Source: Streptococcus cristatus | GTDB lineage: Bacteria > Bacillota > Bacilli > Lactobacillales > Streptococcaceae | Length of the DNA stretch: 37,950 nucleotides | Reading direction: 5' to 3' | Assembly (NCBI RefSeq): GCF_001578775.1 | Contig: NZ_KQ969062.1 | Location: 320,963 to 358,912 of the forward strand | Part shown: one piece after another, positions 7,843 through 15,119 of the stretch | Layout of the letters: every line of letters starts with the position of its first letter | Position numbering within the stretch: the first letter of the stretch is position 1 | Program-made: the position numbers and the translations under genes | Notes under the pieces: model-generated | What the model saw: the letters and a program-made list of their open reading frames with translations, nothing else | Told to the model about the DNA's origin: nothing | The model's database searches: none

Positions 7843-8997
7843 ATGATACCCATTCGCTCCAAGCGTGTTTCCAACTATGAACTCTTTTTTGACTTGGCCT
7901 TTGTATTGACCATTAGTCAGCTAACCAGTGCCATTCATGTGCCTCAGGTTCAGTTGGAACATATTTTTTACTTTTTGACCACCATTATCGTTATGCTCAA
8001 TGTCTGGAATCAAGAAGCCTTTTACTACAATAAATACGGCGATTCGAGGCAGATTGACATCTACACGGTCATCGTCCTCATGCTCTTTGTGGGGAATCTG
8101 GCTTTATCCATCACCTTTGATCCGACAAGTCTCAAGCCTTTTTGGGAAAACCCGCTCAATTTTAATAGCCTGCTGATCTTGAGTTATGGGACCATTGCCC
8201 TGCAGTATATTCTAAAAGGGAGAAAGCTAGGCTTTAACAAGGACATGTATTTATCCATTGTCTTACTGGCTGTGTATGCGCTAGCAGTTCTCCCTAGGGC
8301 TTTAGATCTTCTGCCATTCTCCATTTCTGCCCTGCCTATTTACTATCTACCGCTAGTAGTGCCCTTATTTTTGAGCTCGAAAAAGCGCCCCATTTGTATG
8401 AATTTCCCTCATTATTTGGAACGTTGCCAGCTCTTGACCATTATCACCTTTGGGGAGAGTGTCATTGCCGTGCTCAAAACCTATCCCCTGTCCCAAAACT
8501 TTTGGGAAGGCTTGACCCTCTTTATGGGCTTGGGCTTCATGTTTGTCTTTTATATCATTCAGACCTTTGTCAATATCAATCACCACCAACGAGTATCCGT
8601 TAAAGCTCTCTCTTACGCCCATTATGTCATTGTGGCGAGCCTCCTTTTCTTTACGGTTGGTTTGGAATTCTTAAAAGACAGCCACCATCATGATCTAGGT
8701 CTGCATTTCTTTGTGCTATCCATTCTGGCCTTCTTCGTTGGGACACTGTCTACTTCCCACTATAATATCGAACTCTACCGTCTGGACCGTCGTGTAGTTG
8801 CCCAATATGGGCTGTTATTAGTGCTAGCGACCGGTCTCTTTTATCTATTTGGGCAACAGATAGCCATTCTTGGTCTGATTCTGGCAGGACTTTCTCGGGC
8901 CTTGACTCGGACAGGGATGTATTACCGCCGTCGCGTGCGGGAGCAAAACAAGGTGCCTCATCCTGACGTTACTGCAAATGAGCGTGATTTTTCATAA
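7843..8997 (+). CDS. Low temperature requirement A (LtrA) family membrane protein
   Basis: A 384-residue protein with about 11 hydrophobic segments. The N-terminus KRVSNYELFFDLAFVLTISQLT is the family signature, and ERCQLLTIITFGESVIAVL in the middle is the second conserved block. The family is named from a Listeria locus needed for growth in the cold; its biochemical role is not established. AAAGGAATCC precedes the ATG at a normal distance. It stands alone between the ROK unit and nmlR. A paralogue of nearly the same size, encoded at 26077-27222 on the other strand, shares both blocks but is clearly diverged. Assignment to the family is strong; function is unknown. Confidence 0.85.
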   Translation: MIPIRSKRVSNYELFFDLAFVLTISQLTSAIHVPQVQLEHIFYFLTTIIVMLNVWNQEAFYYNKYGDSRQIDIYTVIVLMLFVGNLALSITFDPTSLKPFWENPLNFNSLLILSYGTIALQYILKGRKLGFNKDMYLSIVLLAVYALAVLPRALDLLPFSISALPIYYLPLVVPLFLSSKKRPICMNFPHYLERCQLLTIITFGESVIAVLKTYPLSQNFWEGLTLFMGLGFMFVFYIIQTFVNINHHQRVSVKALSYAHYVIVASLLFFTVGLEFLKDSHHHDLGLHFFVLSILAFFVGTLSTSHYNIELYRLDRRVVAQYGLLLVLATGLFYLFGQQIAILGLILAGLSRALTRTGMYYRRRVREQNKVPHPDVTANERDFS

Positions 8998-9023
8998 AGT
9001 TTTCATTTTCTGAAGGTAAATAC

Positions 9024-9060
9024 TTGACTTGGAGCCAACTCTAAGGGTTATAATAGAAGA
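9024..9060 (+). promoter_or_regulatory. MerR-type promoter of nmlR-adhC
   Basis: TTGACT (9024-9029) and TATAAT (9049-9054) are 19 bp apart, the over-long spacing that MerR-family activators correct by distorting DNA. The spacer holds an inverted repeat CTTGGAG/CTCTAAG centred between the boxes, close to the operator I know for NmlR/AdhR regulators. This places nmlR-adhC under NmlR control. Confidence 0.85.
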
Positions 9061-9105
9061 GTCAAGTGATGAAAACCGTCGTCCGATACTGGAAAGGAGC
9101 TAGAT

Positions 9106-9462
9106 ATGAACATTAAATCTGCTAGTCAAACACTAGGGTTGTCTGCTGATACCATTCGCTACTACGAACGTATCGGGCTGGTGCCACCCATCACGCGGTC
9201 GGCTGCGGGCATCCGTGACTTTCAGGCGTCCGACATGGAGGCCCTGGAATTCGTCAAGTGCTTTCGGTCAGCAGGTGTCTCAGTGGAGAGTTTGATAGCC
9301 TACATGGCCCTCTATCAAGAGGGAGATGCCACAAAATCTGCTCGCCTAGACATCTTGCTGGATGAACGAGACAAGCTCGCCCAGCGCATCAGCGAGTTAG
9401 AAACCGCCCTTCATCGATTGGACCGCAAAATTACATACTATCAAAAGGAGACAGCTAAATGA
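9106..9462 (+). CDS. nmlR: MerR-family regulator NmlR/AdhR type
   Basis: A 118-residue protein with a MerR winged helix-turn-helix (residues 1-70; SADTIRYYERIGLV is diagnostic) and a C-terminal dimerisation coiled coil (about 80-115). There are no metal-binding cysteines in the C-terminal part. The single relevant Cys is residue 52 (FVKCFRSAG), the position reported for the aldehyde/thiol-responsive Cys of B. subtilis AdhR and conserved in NmlR. In pneumococcus NmlR activates adhC in response to aldehydes, nitric oxide and related stress. The gene is followed by the zinc alcohol dehydrogenase with an ATGA overlap, the same arrangement. The symbol rests on synteny and the motif, not on a search. 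Confidence 0.82.
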   Translation: MNIKSASQTLGLSADTIRYYERIGLVPPITRSAAGIRDFQASDMEALEFVKCFRSAGVSVESLIAYMALYQEGDATKSARLDILLDERDKLAQRISELETALHRLDRKITYYQKETAK

Positions 9463-10499
9463 AATCAGCTATTTACACCCAAGCAGGCCAAGTCGGTCTG
9501 ACAGAGATTGACCGCCCTCAACTGCAGGCAGCAGATGATGCCATCATCCGGATTGTCCGCACCTGTGTCTGTGGCTCTGACCTATGGAGCTACCGCAATC
9601 CTGACATCGAAGAAGGTCATGGCAACAGTGGACACGAAGCTATTGGGATTGTCGAAGAAGTCGGCCCTGCCATTACAACGGTCAAACCGGGAGACTTTGT
9701 CATTGCACCTTTCACCCATGGCTGTGGGGAGTGTGATGCCTGTCGAGCTGGCTATGATGGGACTTGTGACCGTCATATTGGCAACAACTGGTCAGGTGGT
9801 GTCCAGGCTGAGTATATCCGTTTCCACTATGCCAACTGGGCACTTGTGAAAATTCCAGGTCAACCTTCAGATTATAGCGAAGGCATGCTCAAGTCACTTT
9901 TGACACTGGCTGATGTTATGCCGACCGGTTACCATGCAGCGCGTGTTGCTAATGTGCAAAAAGGGGACAAGGTTGTCGTTATCGGGGATGGGGCTGTTGG
10001 GCAATGTGCTGTCATTGCGGCCAAGATGCGAGGGGCTTCTCAGATTGTCTTGATGAGCCGTCACAAAGACCGCCAAGAGATGGCTTTGGCATCTGGTGCG
10101 ACAGCAGTAGTCGCCGAACGTGGCGAAGAAGGCATTGCCAAAGTCCGTGAAATCGTGGGTGGCAACGGTGCAGACGTCGCTCTGGAATGTGTCGGTACCG
10201 AAGCGGCCATCGACCAAGCTCTGGGTGTACTCCACAATGGAGGCCGAGTCGGCTTTGTCGGTGTGCCTCATTATGATAAAACACCGCTAGGTTCAACCTT
10301 CTCCCAAAATACCATCGTCGGTGGAGGACCAGCTTCTGTTACCACTTATGTCAAAGAGGAGCTCCTCAAAGCTGTCCTTGATGGTGCCATCAACCCAGGA
10401 CGCGTCTTTACCAATACCTACAAGCTCTCAGACGTCAACCAAGCCTACAAAGACATGGACGACCGCAAGTCCATCAAGTCTATGTTGGTGGTGGACTAA
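9459..10499 (+). CDS. adhC: Zinc-dependent alcohol dehydrogenase AdhC
   Basis: This 346-residue medium-chain dehydrogenase interconverts aldehydes and alcohols with NAD(P)H. Catalytic zinc residues are Cys38 (CVCGSD) and His59-Glu60 (SGHEAIG). Structural zinc cysteines are 89, 92, 95 and 103. The Rossmann motif is IGDGAVGQCAV at about 175-185. Its ATG overlaps the nmlR stop (ATGA), so the two are translationally coupled and share the MerR-type promoter. In the pneumococcal counterpart the enzyme is linked to formaldehyde/S-nitrosothiol detoxification; that role is inferred here. A perfect 15-bp terminator follows. The last 68 residues are echoed by the remnant at 17979-18185. Confidence 0.87.
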   Translation: MKSAIYTQAGQVGLTEIDRPQLQAADDAIIRIVRTCVCGSDLWSYRNPDIEEGHGNSGHEAIGIVEEVGPAITTVKPGDFVIAPFTHGCGECDACRAGYDGTCDRHIGNNWSGGVQAEYIRFHYANWALVKIPGQPSDYSEGMLKSLLTLADVMPTGYHAARVANVQKGDKVVVIGDGAVGQCAVIAAKMRGASQIVLMSRHKDRQEMALASGATAVVAERGEEGIAKVREIVGGNGADVALECVGTEAAIDQALGVLHNGGRVGFVGVPHYDKTPLGSTFSQNTIVGGGPASVTTYVKEELLKAVLDGAINPGRVFTNTYKLSDVNQAYKDMDDRKSIKSMLVVD

Positions 10500-10510
10500 T
10501 CACATTTTAA

Positions 10511-10554
10511 AAAGCAAGGAAATCCGCAGATTGCTGGATTTCCTTGCTTTTTTT
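10511..10554 (+). terminator. Rho-independent terminator of adhC
   Basis: AAAGCAAGGAAATCC (10511-10525) pairs perfectly with GGATTTCCTTGCTTT (10536-10550), a 15-bp stem followed by TTTT. Confidence 0.93.
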
Positions 10555-10587
10555 CTGTCAAATGGTGGTTGCTCCCAATTTTTACAA

Positions 10588-10619
10588 GTCACTCTCATTA
10601 ATCAGTGACACTATTTTTT
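10588..10619 (+). terminator. Weak second terminator-like hairpin
   Basis: GTCACT (10588-10593) pairs with AGTGAC (10604-10609), and a T6 run follows at about 10614-10619. It may back up the adhC terminator. Confidence 0.4.
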
Positions 10620-10650
10620 GTTCCTTGATTTTGATACAAAAAAATGATAG

Positions 10651-10696
10651 AAAGCCACCTACTTCCAAAGCAACATTATGGAAGTAGGTGGCTTTT
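10651..10696. terminator. Bidirectional terminator between adhC and lysR
   Basis: AAAGCCACCTACTTCC (10651-10666) pairs perfectly with GGAAGTAGGTGGCTTT (10680-10695). It lies just past the stop of the minus-strand LysR gene and faces adhC from the other side. On the minus strand it is followed by CTATCATTTTTTTG. Confidence 0.85.
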
Positions 10697-10708
10697 AGTG
10701 TATTCCTT

Positions 10709-11596
10709 TTACAAATTTAACGGACTCTTGCTATATAATTCCTGTAAAATCGTAACCAGCTGGGCGATTGGGGTGCGTGTTTCGTCTTTTCTAGTGACAA
10801 GAACCATATCAAAGTACTCAGGACAATCAAAGGGGATCCAAGCGAAGGTTTGACTATGATCGTTGAGATAACCAGGTGATAGACAGATAGCCTTGTTACT
10901 AGCGACTTGAATGAGGGTGTAGTCGTGGCTAGGACTGTTGTAGTGGGCAATGGGCACGTGACTCAGAACCCTTTGTTGAACCTGTCTCAGTGTCTTAGAG
11001 GAGCCACCGTTTACTAGAAGAGTCCGTCCAGTTAGATTTTCCTCTGTAACAAGATCTAGCTTAGCTAGAGAATCACTTTGTTGGCAGAGGAGGTAAATCT
11101 GACTATCGTATAGAGGCCATTGCTGGATGTTACTGACTTTATCAGCCTCTGTTTTGGGGAGGATAATTACATCTAACTCTCTTTTGAGGAGCTGAGCAAT
11201 GCTATCTGTGATGGAAAGGAGCTCGGGGGTAACCTGAATGTGAGGTAAATTTTCTTCAAAGATTTGTATAGCCTGTGGCAGATAAATGAGGGCTGTTCTA
11301 TGGAAGAGTTCGATATTGATATTATCCTGGTAACGATCGCCAAGGTTTTGTGCTTGTTCAATGGCATCTTGTAACTCTTTGCGAATCCTATTCAGAGAGA
11401 GTATAAACTGACTTCCAGCAGGTGTGAGGCGAATGGATTTTCCAACCCTTTCAAAAACTGAAAAACCCATTTCTTCTTCAATAATCTTGATTTGATAGGA
11501 AAGTGCTGGTTGGGAGATGAATAGATTTTCAGAGGCACGGCTCAGATTAAGTGTTTTAGCTGTCTCAATCAGATAATCCATTTGTTTGGTATTCAC
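10709..11596 (-). CDS. LysR-family transcriptional regulator
   Basis: The 295-residue protein begins MNTKQMDYLIETAKTLNLSR and has the LysR helix-turn-helix (residues 3-62, wing FSVFERVGKS) and substrate-binding domain (about 92-290). The start is a GTG at 11596, preceded by AAGGAG at a 5-bp spacing. It diverges from the lipoprotein/SnoaL/SDR operon at 11700 across a 103-bp gap that holds a 19-bp palindrome, so it very likely regulates that operon and itself. The ligand is unknown. Length is normal for the family. Confidence 0.88.
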   Translation of the reverse strand: MNTKQMDYLIETAKTLNLSRASENLFISQPALSYQIKIIEEEMGFSVFERVGKSIRLTPAGSQFILSLNRIRKELQDAIEQAQNLGDRYQDNINIELFHRTALIYLPQAIQIFEENLPHIQVTPELLSITDSIAQLLKRELDVIILPKTEADKVSNIQQWPLYDSQIYLLCQQSDSLAKLDLVTEENLTGRTLLVNGGSSKTLRQVQQRVLSHVPIAHYNSPSHDYTLIQVASNKAICLSPGYLNDHSQTFAWIPFDCPEYFDMVLVTRKDETRTPIAQLVTILQELYSKSPLNL

Positions 11597-11605
11597 AAGG
11601 ACTCC

Positions 11606-11671
11606 TTATAAAATTATTTTATAAATTATAGAGAATATGTATTGGATATTTTTATTACATAACTTTATAAT
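11606..11671. promoter_or_regulatory. LysR operator palindrome and lipoprotein promoter
   Basis: TTATAAAATTATTTTATAA (11606-11624) is a palindrome broken only at its centre base, close to the lysR start. TTGGAT (11642-11647) and TATAAT (11666-11671), 18 bp apart, form a plus-strand promoter. Its transcript would begin near 11678, downstream of the ATG at 11637 but upstream of the AAGGAGG at 11686. Confidence 0.6.
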
Positions 11672-11699
11672 AAAATCATCAAGTCAAGGAGGTGGCAAT

Positions 11700-12209
11700 A
11701 TAAATCGAAAGAGTCTAATTACAACCAGCCTAATCGTCTTGCTTGCTCTCGGAGCTTGCAACAACAATAAGCACACGCAGGAAGGAAGTCAAGTACCCAT
11801 GAACAGTCAATCTCAAACTAGCTTATCAATCAATCAGAACGATGAAGAAACCTTGAAAAATCTTTACCGTGAGATGAACCAGGCTATGGTGGATCGTGAT
11901 ATTGATACCCTGTCTCGCATCATCACGTCTGACTCTAGCCTGGTCCACATGACCGGTTATGTCCAGCCCATTCAAGAATGGTTTGACGATGTGGCCAGCG
12001 AAGAGATGAAATACTACTCTTGGCAGGAAGAGAACATCAAGGATGTAGTTATCAATGGCGACACCGCCAGCCTGACCGGGCAAAGCCGTGTCCGGGCCCG
12101 CATCTGGGGGGCTGGTCCCTCTACCTGGCCCCTGCAGATGAAGGTTGACTTCGTCAAAGAAAACGGACAATGGCGGATCAGCAACCAAGTCGCATCCACT
12201 TATCGTTAA
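11700..12209 (+). CDS. Predicted lipoprotein with NTF2/SnoaL-like domain, apparent ATA start
   Basis: The protein has a lipoprotein signal peptide (NRKSL, hydrophobic core LIVLLALGA, lipobox LGAC with Cys about residue 20), a polar linker (NNNKHTQEGSQ), then a domain of about 120 residues. Its pattern (LYREMNQAMVDRDIDTLSRII and later VDFVKENGQWRISNQ) fits the DUF4440/SnoaL-like NTF2 fold. It is expected to sit outside the membrane. The only well-placed start after AAGGAGG (11686-11692) is an ATA codon at 11700-11702. The in-frame ATG at 11637 has no ribosome site and lies before the likely transcription start, and it would put 21 extra residues ahead of the signal peptide. It is the first gene of a four-gene operon. 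Function is unknown. Confidence 0.72.
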   Translation: MNRKSLITTSLIVLLALGACNNNKHTQEGSQVPMNSQSQTSLSINQNDEETLKNLYREMNQAMVDRDIDTLSRIITSDSSLVHMTGYVQPIQEWFDDVASEEMKYYSWQEENIKDVVINGDTASLTGQSRVRARIWGAGPSTWPLQMKVDFVKENGQWRISNQVASTYR

Positions 12210-12235
12210 TATAAAATAGAAAAGGAAACAAACTC

Positions 12236-12673
12236 ATGAACAAACAAGAAGAACTGCAAGCACGCTTAGAACTCAAGGCGCTGGTCGACAACTATGCCAC
12301 CGAATCCGACAAGGACAACCAAGACTACTATGTCAATGTCTTTGCCCCTGATACCCATGTCACCGTCTACATGAACAAGGAAGTGGCCATGGAATTTCAC
12401 AATGTGGCAGACCTGATTGCGGCTTACAAATCCTTTGGGGCAGCCAAGGAAGCCTTTCATATGAATGGCCAGCAGACTGTCGAGTTTCAGGATGACACTC
12501 ACGCTTCCGGCATTGTCTATGGCATGGCCCATCTGGTCAACGAAGCAGGTGGCAAGGATGTCCTGACCACACATTACATCCGCTATTACGATAGCTATGA
12601 AAAGATTGATGGTCGCTGGTTGATTACAGAGCGTGACCAACACTTTATCTTTTCAAAAAATGAAAGTCTATAA
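12236..12673 (+). CDS. SnoaL-like (NTF2-fold) protein
   Basis: A 145-residue soluble protein whose layout matches SnoaL_4/NTF2-like domains: N-terminal helix LKALVDNYATESDKDN, then FAPDTHVTVYMN, a core strand around ASGIVYGMAHLV and the closing YEKIDGRWLITERDQHF. Such cone-shaped domains act as cyclases, hydratases, isomerases or dehydrases on small ketones or ring compounds, but many have no known reaction. It is 26 bp after the lipoprotein gene and 18 bp before the SDR-like gene, so it is co-transcribed. It is the second NTF2-fold protein in a row. The substrate is unknown. Confidence 0.83.
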   Translation: MNKQEELQARLELKALVDNYATESDKDNQDYYVNVFAPDTHVTVYMNKEVAMEFHNVADLIAAYKSFGAAKEAFHMNGQQTVEFQDDTHASGIVYGMAHLVNEAGGKDVLTTHYIRYYDSYEKIDGRWLITERDQHFIFSKNESL

Positions 12674-12691
12674 TCATTAAGGAGAAGTCGC

Positions 12692-13276
12692 ATGACAAAA
12701 ATTGCAATTATTGGAGCAACAGGCTCACTAGGAAGAGTTGTAGTCAACACACTTTTAAATAATTCTGAGATGGCACTCACGCTTATGTCTCGCTCGGTTG
12801 ACCGTCTGCCAGACCATGAAATGGTCACTAAAGTTACCGGCAGTGTGACGAATGGTGATGTGTTAGATGCCGTTCTTCAGGGACAAGATTTGGTTTTTGT
12901 TGCTTTATCTGGAGATTTAACAAGTATGGTTCAGAGCATCATTGAGAGCATGAATCGAGTGGGAACCAAGCGCATCATCTTCATCTCATCTTATGGGATT
13001 TATGGAGAGTTGCCAGGTCAAAATAGTCGGGTTGATAGCAGTCTACGTCCCTATCGCCAAGCAGCAGATTTGTTAGAAACCTCTGGCTTAGGCTATACCA
13101 TCTTGCGTCCGGGCTGGTTTGATAACAGCAATGATATTAGCTATGAACTGATTGACAAGGGGCAAGTCATTTATGGTAACACTATTTCACGGAAGGCTAT
13201 TGCCAATTATGTCGCACATATAGCTGAAAATCCTGACTTAGATGTGAAGGAAAATTATGGAATTGTTAGAGAATAA
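12692..13276 (+). CDS. NAD(P)-binding oxidoreductase (atypical SDR)
   Basis: This 194-residue protein begins TKIAIIGATGSLGRVVV, an atypical-SDR nucleotide-binding motif (GxTGxxG), followed by an SRS segment near residue 33 suited to NADP. Later markers are VFVALSGD, IIFISSYGIYGE and YTILRPGWFDN. The short length and lack of a clear YxxxK place it with NAD(P)H-binding NmrA/SDR_a5-like proteins, which may be reductases or redox sensors. AAGGAGAAG precedes the ATG. It is the third gene of the LysR-linked operon. Substrate is unknown. A distant relative begins at 37652. Confidence 0.85.
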   Translation: MTKIAIIGATGSLGRVVVNTLLNNSEMALTLMSRSVDRLPDHEMVTKVTGSVTNGDVLDAVLQGQDLVFVALSGDLTSMVQSIIESMNRVGTKRIIFISSYGIYGELPGQNSRVDSSLRPYRQAADLLETSGLGYTILRPGWFDNSNDISYELIDKGQVIYGNTISRKAIANYVAHIAENPDLDVKENYGIVRE

Positions 13277-13299
13277 AACAAAAGGAAGGTGACTTTATC

Positions 13300-14118
13300 A
13301 TGTTTAAAAAAGTTATTGTTTTAGTTGGTTCAGGTGCGATTGGAATGGCTATTGCACGTCGAGTGGCCATTGGTAAAGAATTAGTCTTAGCCGACCTGAG
13401 ACTAGAAACTGCCCAACGTGAAGCAGAAATTTTATCCTTGGTCGGATACTCCACTCACGCTGTAGCTTGTGATGTTTCTGATCCTCAGTCTGTTCAAACG
13501 TTAGTCGAGTTTGCTAGTGATTTGGGAGAGGTGGTTGGCCTAATCAATACCGCAGGCATGTCTGCTTCTCAGGCTAGTGTAGAGCAGATTTTCAAAGTGG
13601 ATCTTTATGGAAATGCTCTATTGTTTGAAGTATTTGCTCCTATTATGGCTGAAGGTGGTTCGGTCATCGTGATTGGATCCCAAAGTTCACATCGCTTGGA
13701 GGACTTGGGAAATGAACTGATTCGCTCCTTGGCTACACTACCATCTGATAAACTCCTTAATCTTCCTATTATCCAGGAAACATCAGATGGTTTAAGGGCT
13801 TACCAGATCGCTAAGCGTGGCAATGCCCTGAGGTGTGCAGCTGATTCAGCTAAATGGGCTGATAAACACCTACGATTTAATTGTATTTCAGCCGGTATTG
13901 TGTATACACCACTAGCAAATGATGAACTTAATGGTATCCATAAAGATTTTTATCGTAAGATGTTGGCAAATTCACCGGCAGGCCGTGGTGGTACACCAGA
14001 TGACATCGCCAATCTTGCGGAGTTCCTCATGAGTGATAAAGCAAGCTATGTAGCTGGTGCTGACTTTTTGATAGATGGTGGAGCAACAGCCAACTATTTT
14101 TGGGGGAATCAAAAGTAA
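13300..14118 (+). CDS. Short-chain dehydrogenase/reductase
   Basis: The 272-residue protein is a classical-type SDR with an unusual cofactor motif, LVGSGAIGMAIAR (residues about 8-20), in place of TGxxxGIG. Asp32 in LADLR suggests NAD preference. NTAG (83-86) replaces NNAG. Ser in VIGSQSS and Tyr168/Lys172 (AYQIAKRG) provide the catalytic residues, and the C-terminal FLMSDKASYVAGADFLIDGG is characteristic. It follows the atypical SDR gene by 23 bp and closes the operon. A rather long insert lies between Ser and Tyr (about residues 130-165). Reaction unknown; together with SnoaL-like proteins it may modify a ketone or ring compound. Confidence 0.86.
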   Translation: MFKKVIVLVGSGAIGMAIARRVAIGKELVLADLRLETAQREAEILSLVGYSTHAVACDVSDPQSVQTLVEFASDLGEVVGLINTAGMSASQASVEQIFKVDLYGNALLFEVFAPIMAEGGSVIVIGSQSSHRLEDLGNELIRSLATLPSDKLLNLPIIQETSDGLRAYQIAKRGNALRCAADSAKWADKHLRFNCISAGIVYTPLANDELNGIHKDFYRKMLANSPAGRGGTPDDIANLAEFLMSDKASYVAGADFLIDGGATANYFWGNQK

Positions 14119-14190
14119 TACGCATTTAAAATAAAAAAGAGCATAATTTTTTATAAACAGATATGTTATAGGTGGAGTTGAAATTTATAG

Positions 14191-14619
14191 CATTGTTTCC
14201 CTAAAATACTGACCAAAGAAGAGGTTGATCTGATGGTGCAGTCAGCTCAAATGGCTTCATCTACCAGCTTTCTGCAGGCTTACTCTATTATCAGTGTTGA
14301 TAACCCTATCTTATTGGATAGACTGGTCAAGAAAACACATCTGCAACCTTTTATCCAAAATGCCGGACATTTCTTTGTTTTCTGTGGCGGTTTTAGGCAG
14401 CATGCTGACTTTGCTCAGGTGAAAGGTGTTGATATTCAGAATACTCTTGAGGGCATCGATGCCGTCATTGTGGGCTCAGTTGATGCTAGTTTGGCTGCGC
14501 AAAATATGACTCTGGCTGCTGAGTCACTTGGCATGGGCGTATGCTACATCGGTGGTGTTCGCGATGGGATTGAAGCTGGTTGGCTACTTTTTGGGGGGAG
14601 CTTGTCTAACGCGTACTAG
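14191..14619 (+). pseudogene. Nitroreductase relic (NfsA-like), both ends lost
   Basis: The readable frame LTKEEVDLMVQSAQMASSTSF, then AYSIISV, FVFCGGFRQHADF, GIDAVIVGSVDASLAAQNM and ESLGMGVCYIGGVRDGI matches the core of FMN-dependent NfsA/FRP-type nitroreductases. The N-terminal arginine-rich segment (the usual HRSVR) is missing: a stop lies at 14188. The C-terminal third is replaced after RDGIEA by unrelated sequence ending at 14619. An ATG at 14233 exists, but no functional ribosome site or complete FMN site remains. It follows the SDR operon by about 70 bp and may once have been its last gene. The next 200 bp hold no recognised gene. Confidence 0.8.
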
Positions 14620-14756
14620 CTAACTTAATGCCGATAATCCTCTCTTTGAGCAAGAAGACCAAAAACCAAGTCGATAGCGAGAGCTGAACCTTGAAGAAGG
14701 TGACACTGAAAATAAGGGGTCCAACAGCACCAAAAGAATTTTTTATCAGAGAAATC

Positions 14757-14789
14757 AAAACCTCTCGTACACCATAGACGAGAGGTTTT
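14757..14789. terminator. Strong hairpin between two gene relics
   Basis: AAAACCTCTCGT (14757-14768) pairs perfectly with ACGAGAGGTTTT (14778-14789). With A/T tracts in both stem ends it can act in either direction, between the nitroreductase relic and the LysR relic. Confidence 0.75.
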
Positions 14790-14838
14790 GTGATTTGTTT
14801 TTGGAAAAGAACCGTACCAATAGTCAGCAAAGAGAGTT

Positions 14839-15105
14839 TCAATTCTCAATTTCATAGACTTGGGCCTCGATTTCATCTAAAGAGGTTTTTTCTGTGGCGG
14901 TTTGGTCCTGTCGTTCCGGCCAAATAAGGTAGAACCGTTTGTCACCCTCCGTCTGAAAAGGGACAAAGGTCAGTTTGGGATTGTCGATAATTTCGTTGAT
15001 ATAGACAGCAAACCCCATTCCAGCTTGCACCAAGCGACTGGCCGTGTGGAGAAGGTTGTAGGTCGCAACGATAGTATAGTCAAATTGCTCTAATGCGATA
15101 AAGAG
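14839..15105 (-). pseudogene. LysR relic, C-terminal fragment
   Basis: Reading the minus strand from 15105, the frame FIALEQFDYTIVATYNLLHT, then ASRLVQAGMGFAVYINEII and GDKRFYLIWPERQ is the last third of a LysR substrate-binding domain. A stop codon lies just upstream (about 15108), and the DNA-binding domain and first half are absent because the ApbE gene end begins at 15120. An internal TTG could start a 64-residue peptide, but no DNA-binding function can remain. With the nitroreductase relic it suggests a decayed regulator-enzyme pair. Confidence 0.8.
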
Positions 15106-15119
15106 TTATTCCAAAGCTA

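Noticed and set aside
14606..14842. Minus-strand 78-codon hydrophobic frame between the two relics
   Set aside because: It lies across the strong hairpin and has no ribosome site or family resemblance; it is probably chance in decayed DNA.
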